Source: Cinnamomum chago
Taxonomy: Eukaryota > Streptophyta > Magnoliopsida > Laurales > Lauraceae
Length of the DNA stretch: 64,000 bases
Assembly (NCBI GenBank): GCA_038049695.1
Contig: CP142460.1
Coordinates: forward strand, 39,427,501 to 39,491,500
Reading direction: 5' to 3'
Part shown: piece by piece, positions 48,590 through 58,440 of the stretch
Layout of the letters: every line of letters starts with the position of its first letter
How positions within the stretch are numbered: the first letter of the stretch is position 1
Translations under genes and position numbers: made by a program
The notes under the pieces: generated by a model
Seen by the model: only the letters and a program-made list of their open reading frames with translations
Told to the model about the DNA's origin: nothing
The model's database searches: none

Positions 48590-49230
48590 ATGTTTTAAAT
48601 GAATGCTGGTTGGGTGAATACCCATGCTTTTACCTATGTTTCAAACGATCAATGATTTTGCTAGATTTATATGATTACACATGTTTTAAAGGAATACCCG
48701 AATTGTTAAATATCCGAGCTTGCTTTAAAGGACATTTGGTTTGTCAGATATCTATGTTTATACCTGTTTTTAAATGATACCCGATTTGTTAAGTATCCAT
48801 GCTTTGAAATATGTTTTAAACGACACGCGTTTTGCCAGATTCCTATGTTTATACCTGTTTTAATGATTACCCGATTCGTTAAATATCCATGCTTTGAAAT
48901 ATGTTTCAAATGACACTTGTTTGCCAGATCCCTACGTTTATACCTGTTTTAAACGATATCCGATTTGTTAAATATCCGCATTTCTACATAGGTTTCAAAT
49001 GGACATTGGTTTTGTTAGACTGCTATGAATACCTGGTTTGTTGTATACTTATGTTTTTACCTAAGTCTCAAATGAACGTTTGTTTTGCCCGGCCACTATA
49101 TTTATGAATGTTTTAGACGAACACCCGATTGACAAATATCTATGCTTTTTACGGATGTTGTAAATGAATATATGTTTTATTAGATATTCATGTTTTGCCC
49201 ATGCTTGAAATGAATGCAGGTCTTCCCCGA
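48590..49230 (+). repeat. About 90-bp tandem array in LTR F
   Basis: Six to seven diverged units share CTATGTTTATACCTG, CCCGATTTGTTAA and TTTCAAATGACA. CTATGTTTATACC recurs at 48752 and 48843, and a variant at 48932 (spacing 89-91). It is not seen in any other LTR here. Confidence 0.8.
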
Positions 49231-51599
49231 GATTCCCGACTTTGCACCCGTTTAATTATATGCAGCATTTGATCGAGTATCATGATTTATCTTATGTTTT
49301 ATTCTTCAGTATATTTGTTATCTTTTCATCCACCTGCCAGACCGTCGTGTCTGACCCACTACTTTTGGTACTCAGGTTCAGATTTCTTCGCCCCGAGTTA
49401 AGTGTTTTGTTGGCTGTGGAGCCATGCCTTGCAGGTTGGTTTGTCGGCTATGTCATATAGACATTGAGCTTGACATCGGAGCTACGTCACATTTGGGTAG
49501 TAGTTTATAGCTTATTGTTGTATGGCTTTTATTAGCCTTTTTCTTGGGATTCTTAATTAATGTACATTGATAATTGTAACTTGAATATATTTAGGAATGT
49601 AATATCCTGTTACTGTCAGCTCTGTAATTTATTGTGATGGTTACTCCAGTCTGATATGATTCTTGATATAATAGCTATATGCTAAAGGTTGAGTGCGACG
49701 CGGAATCCGATGGCCACGGACTTCGGGTCGCAACGCCACAAAAGCTTCCGCAAAATATTCAGAACGTGTTGGAATGTGTTGTCTTCACACACGCGGATCT
49801 TGGGAGAAGTAAAATACATTTATGCTTTAATCCCATTCCCGCCCCCGAGGTTTCGGTTCGGGGGCGTGACACTTAGCCTAAGAAAAGCATCTTGTAAAGG
49901 TTATTGCTTAGCCTATAAAAGCACATTGAGAGGTTGTTGTTTAGCCTAGAAAAACAACATTGTAAGGGTTATTGCTTAGCCTAGTAAAAAGCATAAATAG
50001 TGAAAATCCGGTGGGGTGATTAGATCACAAGCCGGTAGTGGACGTAGGCATTGAGGCCGAACCACTATAAACCTTGGTGTTGTGGTGCTTGCTTTTGTGG
50101 TGATTGTTTATATTAGCTTCCGCATATTGTTTGATTAATCATCACATGTGACTAGTTTTTGTTAAGAAGTTAAAATTGATTTAAATTGGTCACAATTGTA
50201 GCTCACCCTATTCACCCCCCCATCTAGGGTTAGGATCCCAAGGACTTTTCAGTAAGACCCCGACCCGAGTGAACCCGGTTATTGTTAATTAAGTTGTGTT
50301 TTAGTTCTAAGCGTGTTTAGTGGATTGTGGTTAAGTTGGGCTTGGAATAGCTTTTGAAATAGTTTTGGGGAACTTTGATTGCTTTGTGATAGTAGGGCCC
50401 TTTGGGGGTTCCTTTTTATGACTTTGCATACACTTGAGGATTTATCGGAGATTCTTGCATTCATTGTTTTAATCTTGTTTTATTTGTATTGTTAACCCCT
50501 ACAACTTTCATGTTGATCGCGTCCCCGTTCGAGATCCCGAAACCCGATTTCATAGCCTTGAGGGCAAAACAGTCATTGTACACTAAATCTGTACCCAAAA
50601 CTTGATAGTCCCGGAAACCGCGAAACATATACTTTTTGGAAACTAGATATTTCGGCGATCATTTCTTCCTTCTTCGTCGAATTTATCCGAGATCCCGAAA
50701 GACATGATTTCAGCCCAAAGAGTGTCTTAAGTAGTGAGACCCATTCCCATTTGCTTATATAAGGAGAACCCATCTTCCTCATTTCCCTTTTTCCAGCACA
50801 AAATGCAGCCTAGGGTTTCTTGCAGCCTTTCTCTTCTTCTTCTTGCTCTCTCCATCTCAATCTCCTACTAATCTTGCACCAACATCAAAATGGAGGTCAT
50901 CATTCTCTTCCTCATCTTGAAGGCTATCTTTTGATACCATTTGTGAAGAAAACCCTCCATTCCAAGATTTCCTTTGAGTTCACCTTGCCCATTTGGAGAA
51001 CCTACAAGTAAGCAACCTTCCCCATCTCTTAGATTTGTGTTTCTTTGATCTTGAAGAAGTCCCATTCTCATTATTGTAAGGTTTCCCTTTCTATTTCATT
51101 GTTTGACCATTTTAGGGTTTGTTTTTGGGGATTTTGTTCATAGCTTGGATCTTTGGCTTGGAAGAGTATAAGACATTGATTTCCTTGATTAGAAGACCCA
51201 AGGCAAGTGGATGAGTTAATATTATGAGCTTTCAATGGTTTTCAAGAGGAATGTGGTTGATTTGTCATTTACATTCATATTTATTGTCTTGCATTCATTT
51301 TTGAAATAAATGCTTTGAATGAACCTTGCTAAGTCATTTAATGTTTTGGAAACATGTTGGTTATGGTACTTATTGTCATTTGGATATATCTTAAATGAAT
51401 GTTTGTGATTTGGTTTCTCTTTCCGCTTGTGGTTGTTGTGGTTAAGAAAGAGGTGATGGAATGAACACATATTGGAGTTGTGGAGAAGTGTAGATAGAGG
51501 TATTGGAGGAGCCCCTAGCTCAGTTTTCTTACAGGGATTAAATGGAAGTGAGGAGAGTGGTTTTGAGGAGGAAATGGGGCTCAAATCTGAACACAGTGG

Positions 51600-52145
51600 G
51601 TGTTTCCCGTACCTGGCGGTCAGCCAGCGGTCACCTATTGGCTAGCCATCTGGTGACTGGCGGCTAACCTCCAGCTAGTCGAACAGTCGCGGTTACTTTT
51701 CCAAAGAGCAACATTTTCCTCCTAAAAACACGGTCAGCCTCACGGTTAGCAAGCGGTTAACCACCTAACCAATCGGCAGCTAACCGCCAGCCAACCGAAC
51801 CATTTCGGTTACTTCTCCAGAGAGCAACATTTTCCTCCTGAAAACACGGTCAGCCTCAAGGTTAGCAAGCGGCTAACCGCCTAACCCATTGGCGGCTAAC
51901 CGCCAGCCAAACGACCCATTTCAGTTACTTCTCCAGAGAGCAACATTTTCCTCCTGAAGACACGGTCAGCCTCACGATTAGCAAGCGGCTAACCGCCTAA
52001 CCCATCGGTGGCTAACCGCCAGCCAACCGAACCATTTCGGTTACATTTCCAGTAACCTGTTTTTCTGTCACGCCAACCGCGGTTAGCCAGTGGCTAACTG
52101 CCTAACCCAACGGCAGCTAACCGCCATCTGACCGCTAGGTAACCG
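51600..52145 (+). repeat. 117-bp tandem array with CGGCTAACCG palindromes (B 3' LTR)
   Basis: The counterpart of 17585-18160, again about three units (CATTTCGG at 51811, CATTTCAG at 51928). Individual palindromes differ from those in the 5' LTR, so the two arrays have mutated separately since insertion. Confidence 0.82.
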
Positions 52146-53708
52146 AAATCACCCAGACAACCATTCCAAAGAGCTCTTTGTTCGAGCAAACTCTCGGGCG
52201 ATGAGCTTTGTCGGTCAAAGGCTATGTTTAGGACAATGATGAACTATTTAAACATTTTGGGACTATTCATTGAGAACCTCCTCTATGTCAATGAGATTTA
52301 CTAAGCAATGCATGAGGCCATTTGAGAAAGAAACCATATCACAAAGATGTCATTCGATGTTTTGAAAATTCAAAGTGTATAAGGAGCCCGGAATGTCCCC
52401 AAACTCAAAGAGTACCAAATTATTATTAGATCGACATACAGGATCCCTATTCACTTCAAATAAATCTTAAACCCGATACTTTACCCGAAATTTCAGTTGT
52501 TTATTATACTTTATCGATCCCGAGATTTATACTACATGCCTTGTTTTCCCGGAAGCATTGAAGTACACTTACAATGGTTACTTGTCTTGAAGTGCATTGC
52601 ACCACATGAAATGACAGTGTGCCCTTGAGCACCCCCGTCCTGCCCGTTTGTTTATTTGTACTCGATTTACTTGCACATGTCTCGATTTGTTATTTGACCT
52701 ATTAGTCGGCACCACTAAGCTTGGATAACCCAGTTGGTCTGATCCACCGACTTGGAGATCCCCCTCTTGTCCCGCCAGTTGCAGTTTGGATCCCGCTACC
52801 CGGTTATTACCGTGGTCTTGTCCCGATGCCGCAGATTGTTACTGTGGTTTCCGATGCCCGGCTCGCTACCGTGGTCATGTATAGTATATGTATATGTATT
52901 TATAAGATCCACTGTTTCTCCTCACCTCGAGTGATTGAGATCAGTGCCTAGTTATTGCTCTGTCACTTTAGTGATAGAGGACTTAGCTTCGTGTGGTTGT
53001 CATCTTGCTTGTTTCCCGTTTCATTTGGTTACGTTACATGTTTTACAATGCCTACTTGTATTTGAATAAATGCTTTATCTCGTTTATAGAAATTGTTATT
53101 TAAACAGTTTTAAATGCTTTTGAAGGTAAATTCATTTATCATCATATTGTCATTGTATTTTACCCATTTGCCAAACCGTCGTGTTTGACCCACTATTTGG
53201 TACTTAGGTCCCGTTGTTGGTTATCCCGAGGAGGAGCACGAGGAGGTGGTCGGAGAACCGCAGCAGTTAGTTGAGTGGCATGCTGATGATGTCATTTAGA
53301 CATTAGATTGCTAGAGAGAGATAACATTTTGGGAAAACTTTTAACCATTCTTTTGGGATTGGTATTTTGTTTATATTAGCCTTTGTTGGCCTTTATTTTT
53401 GGGAATGTAATTAAATGATCTTTTGTATAAACTTTAACTTACTTTTGGGTAACATGCTAATGATCATTGCTCATTCTGATACAGTACTATACTTTTGTTA
53501 TTATCTTTATGATTAGAGATGGATTGAATCTTTGATTTGCTACACGCTTCCGTACTTAATAGAAATGTTCATATATGGTTGTGATATCCTCACCGCGGAC
53601 ACCTGTGAGAAATTAAATAAATGTATGGCATTAAACCGATGTAGTACATCAATAGTGTCCCGATCCTGGATTAGTCCTTTGGGCCCGGTCTGGGGTCGCG
53701 ACTGGCAC

Positions 53709-55772
53709 GATGTGTAATAAAATACACGACCAGTCTGCAGACTATCCACATGTTTAAGGACCCCCAGACAGTGGATCAAACTGAAAGGGCAGTCCAAGCT
53801 CAGTGGTGTTCACTTCAATTCATGAATGCACAAAACACGCGAAACACTGTCTAAACATGTCGAGATAAAAAGGGGAAAATCACTTATCAAAACACAACAA
53901 ACACGACTAGCAAAAGGCATAATTAATATGCATAACACGCTTATGAAGTGACCCCTTTTTCTTGAAACAAATCTTCAAAACGAGCTTGTACTTAAACTTC
54001 AAAACGAACACACAATGATATTCATTGTATTAAAGACTGAAGTACGAACACAAAGCCTATCAAGCACATGTAAGGACCTTTGATCGATCTTTGTGTAGAC
54101 GAAGCCCAAATATTAAAATTTAAAAGAGAATTGGTGCCCCGTAAGTTCAAAGACATCTCAGGTTTCGAGTGCACAATATCAGGCTAAAGGTTACTTAACA
54201 TGTTCTAGTTTTCATTTTTACAAATATTCTTCAAAATGGGCATGGTGTCAAATTTGGTCAGCTCGCGGTCAAATGTCGGCTAGCCGAACTAGGATCTGGC
54301 GGCTAGCTGCCAACTGACCGACAGGCTGACCGCTGGAAACCCAAGTCCAAGCGCAGCTCTATAGAAAAGAAATCGAATTGACTTCGGTTGGCTTGCGGTT
54401 GGCAGAAATGGGACCTGGCGGCTAGCCGTAAGCTGACCGTAGGGCTGACCGCTGAACCTTGATACACATGCTAGCTTCTGGGATAGGAACCGTCGAGCTC
54501 GGTCAGCTCGCGGTTAACCGAAATGGGGATTTCGGTTAGCCGCCGACTGAAACTGCACAGGAAGTGCATTCAATTCAGATTTTCACATTTTCTTTTTCCC
54601 TTCTTCTTGTTTTTCATTCAACCTGCACTTCCCTGAGCCTACATGCTCTCCAAGGGATAAAACACACATTCCATAGCACAATTTGAGACATTACATTCCC
54701 ATTCTCCAATCTAAAACAAAATCCCCAAATTTTCCATTCAAGATAAAAATTTCCAATGAAATGAGAATAATGAAAAGAGAACAAATCAAATGCACACATT
54801 CCATCATCCATCCTAGATTGGTTACTTGCCTTAGTCCAAGATGTCATAAGCTTTCTCCAAGCACTTCACTTAAGCTAATCCAAAGACTACAAAACCCATG
54901 AAAACCACACAAAACTCACTCAATCTTGAAAACAAGAAACCCATTTTCACAAAAGGGTTTGTAAACATGAAAAATAAGATCTTTGGGAACCAAAAAGGCC
55001 CCATTAAAGAGATGGGTTGGACCTATTACCTAGAAAATGCCAAACAAGGGGAGAAGGAAGAAAATGGAGCTCTTGCCCAACTAGAAACTCCAAGAACTTT
55101 GCATCAATGGAAAGCTTAGGATGAGAGGAAGAAGATGATTGTCTTGGAATTCTATTTGGAGTCTTCTAGCTTGATCATTCAAGAGAAATAAAGTGGAGAG
55201 AAAAGGTTTCTCCTCTTGGCTGCTCTAGGGTTAGGGTTTGAGAATGAAAAGAGGGAAAAAAGGAAAGAGTTGACGTAAAACCTTAGCAAATGGGGCACAA
55301 TGGCCAAATCTTGCAATAATGAAAATAAGATCTTGTGGGCCTCAAATGAACTCGACGAAGAAGGATAAAATGATCCTCGAAATATCTAGTTTCCAAAAAG
55401 TATATTTTTGACATGGTTTTAAGATCTCAAAATTTGTGTCCAGATTTGTGTATAAAAGACAACTTTACCCTTTTTGGGTCAAAACTTGGGTTTTTGGGTT
55501 TCAAACATGAATGGGCTGAAAACAAAAGTTGTAACACATAGTAAAATCATTCAAATGAAATCAAAATCACAGTTAAAAATGGAAACCGATACGATCTTCC
55601 CAAGCTTACACGTGCACTCAGGCCTTCCTGAGTGTGTCTAACTAACACTAGACGTCCTCAAAATTCCCAAAGCTATATCCAGGACTAAACTAATTATTTC
55701 TAACCCAACGATAACTAAAACTACTTAGGACTAACACACACTAATCGAATTAGTCTGGGTCGGGGTCTAACA
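53709..55772 (-). repeat. Element A 5' LTR, distal part
   Basis: It continues 16222 after element B and ends on the plus strand GGTCGGGGTCTAACA. With 15427-16222 it totals 2860 bp. It contains CGGCTAGCCG at 54419-54428 plus degenerate copies (54290-54545), and the G-box with inverted repeat at 55609-55634. Confidence 0.92.
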
Positions 55773-55777
55773 CAGTT

Positions 55778-56050
55778 CCCAACCCGCCATGTGGCAATAC
55801 CACGGGCACCGAGGCACAGATCTCGGGTTTCCAATCAAATCAGTAGGCACGTAACTTCTTCTTTTTTATTTTTTCCCCTGAATCAGGATCGATCCTAGAA
55901 AAGTGAACCTCACTTTTAGAACAAGTTTGCAATTGCATACATCCGTAGGCGGCCACTCCCGCGAGCTCAAAAGCTCCCATGAGTCCTAAGTGGTGTATCT
56001 ACTTTCTTTGGAGCACAACTCTCCACGTGTTGTTCTCCAAAGAGGGGCAT
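55778..56050 (+). other. Internal tail and polypurine tract of unclassified element L
   Basis: It continues the DNA split by element A (the third 38-bp unit runs over the junction). No gene is visible. It ends in CCAAAGAGGGGCATAC, a polypurine-tract-like run directly before TGTAGACACC at 56051. This arrangement suggests the 3' end of an LTR element in plus orientation. Confidence 0.5.
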
Positions 56051-58440
56051 ACTGTAGACACCTCATTTTGGCCCCCTACGATAGCCTTAAACACTTATTA
56101 TATATAACGATGCCCCCATTTCACCCATAATTGAATGGTTAATGGCATAATTCAAATTAATTAATGACGATGAAGATGCTTGTTGATAATTTTAGACTTA
56201 GTTCGACGATTCATAGAAATTGTGAGAGAAAAGGCCAAATCACGTTGAGATCTCGAGTTCACCCTACTACTCATACAAGTAATGGACTACAACACTATCC
56301 AAGCCCCTTCCAGACTACATAGAGCACACTCAGGTTGTTCCTACAGAGATTACACTTAGTTTGCCTAAGTACGATATGATTAACATGAATTAAGAGGCTA
56401 GAATCATTGGTCCAGGTATCCTTAAATTTTCCTGACCTTTGACCATTAGGATCTATGGACCAAAATATTCTACGTTCCGAGAGCTTTCCGATGTTATGTG
56501 GAACGTCCAATTCCGATAGCCGGATCAAAAGATATGGCCCTCGGAAGACTACACAAGTGGTCCCACACCAGGGACACACTTGGGCGCCAATATAGGTGCG
56601 CCCAAGTCCCAAACTGCACTTGGGTGGACACACAAGTGCGTCCAAGTCCCAAGGTCACACTTGGGCGCACACACAGGTGTGCCCAGGTCCCAAGGTCACA
56701 CTGTGTGTGCGCCCAAGTCCCCGGTTGCCCTAGAAAGCACTCTAGTTCATATTTAGGTTGGTTCCGCTCCACTATTCATAGTTCTGACCCAATCTCAATC
56801 CGAAAACAATCCAAAACCAAACCCCAAGTCCATTCGACCCGAAAAATGACATGGGTGCACCTTTGTGTGCGCCCAAGTTCTAAAAATCCACTTGGGCGCC
56901 CCCACAAGTGCGCCCAAGTCCAGATTCCTCTGTTTTAGTCCAAATTCAATCCGAAAACAACCCAAACCAAACCCTAGGTGAACTTAACCCCAAGTCCCTA
57001 CCTTTTCCCGACCTCCAATCGTTATGATGTATGGACCAACATAATCTACATTCCAAGAGATTTTTGACGATATATAGAACGCCCAATTCCGACCAACGGT
57101 CCAAGAGATATGGCCGTCGGAAAACTACCGTAGTGCCCCCCCACTAGAGACACACTTGGGCGCCACCTTAGGTGCGCCAATGTCTCAGCCTGTACTTGGG
57201 CGCACACACAGGTGCGCCCAAGTCCCCGGTTTCCCTAGAAAAGCACTTGAATACATACTTAGGTTGGTTTCGCTCTATCTTTCACAGTTCCAACCTGACC
57301 TCAACCCAAAAACAGTCTGAAACCAAGCCCAAAGCCCACTCAGCCCCAAAACAAAACATGGGTGCACCTATGTGTGCGCCCAAGTTCCCAAAACCCTAAA
57401 TATACCTTGGTTTGCGTGAAGCCTCTAGAAACTCGTGCACATAGCAACCATAAAACCCTCCTCCACGCCAAAATCTCTTTAAAAAGATATCTTATATCAT
57501 TAACAAAAAAAGAGGAGGCCACCAAAAAATTAGAAAAAGTAGAAGAAAAGAGAGAAAAAGAGAGTAGCCACCATAACCAAAGAGAGAGCTTTAGATCTAG
57601 AAGGAAGAAGGAGAAGAGGATATTTCTGGTTTCCAAGCTTAACAATGGAGAAGGCTTGTGAAAGCCATGGACTTGCGCGAAAGCTTCTATCTAGGACCTG
57701 AAGGATACGATTCAAACTGGTATTTCTAGATTAGGTTCTCTTCCATTGATATTCAACATCATTAATGCTTAGAAACATGCTTAGGATCATGCATGCATTG
57801 TAGATCTGCATTAATAGTAGTGCTTTTTCAGTAGATTTAATACTTAGTAGTCATCTATCATTAGTAACATGCTTAGGATCATCCCTACTCTGTAGAACTG
57901 CATTATTTCTAGCATTCTGAACTCGTGATTAGGGTAGACTTTGCATCCATCTTGTCTTCATTAAGGAAAATCCAAAAAATAAAAAAAAGGTGCAACAGAA
58001 CACTTGGGCGCAACTATCTGTGCGCCCAAGTGTCTGCGTGGGTTTCAAACCCCGATTTCATATCAAGCGTAATTTATTTCTTAGGTACGACTTCGTTTTC
58101 ATACATATTGATATCGGGACCTTTGGATCTGTAACTTTGCGTTCCAAATCGTGCGAAAAGTATTGAGAAAAGAAACAAAAGAGAAAGAAAGGTGCAGGGA
58201 AACACTTGGGCCCAACTGTGTGTGCGTCCAAGTTTTTGGATAGGGCTTTGGCCCCGATTTCCCATTTCACACGCATTCTGGTTCTTAAATCCGAGTCTAT
58301 CTTCATATACATTGATATTAAAGCCTTCGGATCCACAAAAGGCAAAGAAAGAATCGAAGGAATATTGAAATACATTACCAAAAGGTAAAGAAAAAAAGAT
58401 AGTGAACTTGGGCACCATTGTGGCCGTGCCCAAGTTCCTG
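56051..58440 (+). other. Probable LTR of element L with hairpin array
   Basis: It begins TGTAGACACCTCATTTTGG after a polypurine tract. I could not find its end, a second LTR or a TSD, so the extent is a guess. It contains two diverged copies of a segment of about 500 bp (TATGGCC.TCGGAA.ACTAC at 56533 and 57110). It also has short A-rich stretches and two related units around 57960-58140 and 58180-58340 (GTGCA...CACTTGGGC...CCCCGATTTC...CATATTGATAT). No coding region is supported. Confidence 0.4.
56578..58437. repeat. Array of ACTTGGGCGCAC hairpins
   Basis: Perfect or near-perfect hairpins lie at 56578-56607, 56659-56688, 56890-56919, 57194-57223 (12-bp arms, 6-nt loop), 58001-58032 (12-bp arms CACTTGGGCGCA, 8-nt loop) and 58404-58437 (arms GAACTTGGGCAC, 10-nt loop). 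Imperfect ones are at 56618-56647, 56851-56879, 57154-57183, 57356-57388 and 58202-58232. Loops vary while arms are kept. Confidence 0.85.

Larger units (their letters stand above)
45772..49871 (+). mobile_element. Solo LTR F, mosaic of D-type ends and B-type middle
   Basis: 4100 bp, from TGTGAGAACCCGACCCC to GGGGGCGTGACA, with a perfect TSD, CTTAG (45767-45771 and 49872-49876). The first and last few hundred bases match LTR D. From about 46050 to 48480 the sequence instead follows B-family LTRs, including GACATACGGGACCCCTATTC and the CCGGTTATTACCGTGGTC segment. It has a 67-bp tandem duplication (48232-48298 and 48299-48367). No PBS or genes. Confidence 0.9.
41181..50251 (+). mobile_element. 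K-family solo LTR I, carrying solo LTRs J and F
   Basis: It starts TGTTAGGAATTTTG and ends GGACTTTTCA, with a perfect TSD, GTAAG (41176-41180 and 50252-50256). Its own parts are 41181-41266, 44486-45771 and 49877-50251 (about 1750 bp), shorter than the K LTR at 1381. It has no PBS or coding region, so it is a solo LTR. It contains palindromes, two MSA elements and a TATA box (separate entries). Confidence 0.9.
16223..53703 (+). mobile_element. Element B: Ty3/Gypsy chromovirus nested in element A 5' LTR
   Basis: A plus-strand element with two LTRs, tRNA-Met PBS, gag, protease, RT, RNase H, integrase and chromodomain, in Tekay order. The TSD is CGCAC (16218-16222) versus GGCAC (53704-53708), one mismatch, and the last LTR base is T instead of A. 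Insertions C, D, E (with G) and I (with J and F) inflate it to 37.5 kb; its own DNA is about 11.8 kb. LTRs differ by a few per cent. Every gene is broken by stops, frameshifts or insertions. Confidence 0.93.
41175..53703 (+). repeat. Element B 3' LTR, split by K-family LTR I
   Basis: Only TGTAAG (41175-41180) precedes insertion I. The LTR resumes after the duplicated GTAAG at 50257 and runs to 53703, about 3452 bp of its own DNA. A TATA box is at 50756-50763. The last base is T in place of the usual A of the CA terminus. Confidence 0.92.
5014..55772 (-). mobile_element. Element A: Ty3/Gypsy chromovirus (Tekay-like) with nested insertions
   Basis: A minus-strand LTR retrotransposon flanked by a perfect TSD, CAGTT (5009-5013 and 55773-55777). 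Order in element sense: 5' LTR (55772-53709, then 16222-15427), PBS, gag, protease, RT, RNase H, integrase with chromodomain, purine-rich tract, 3' LTR (7763-5014). Nested insertions M and B with their TSD copies account for most of the span; its own DNA is about 10.4 kb, normal for this lineage. By eye the LTRs differ by about 5% over the 240 bp compared, so it is the oldest of the three two-LTR elements. Lineage is inferred from RT and chromodomain motifs. Confidence 0.92.

Noticed and set aside
53690-53720. Junction of B-like and A-like LTR as a chimeric or recombinant LTR
   Set aside because: The A LTR reads continuously from 16222 to 53709 once B and one TSD copy are removed, so it is a simple insertion boundary.
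56498-57661. Open frames of about 100-146 residues in the L region
   Set aside because: They read through the hairpin array (repeated RCAQV, GAPM-like peptides) on both strands at once. The repeats create the frames; no protein family is recognisable.
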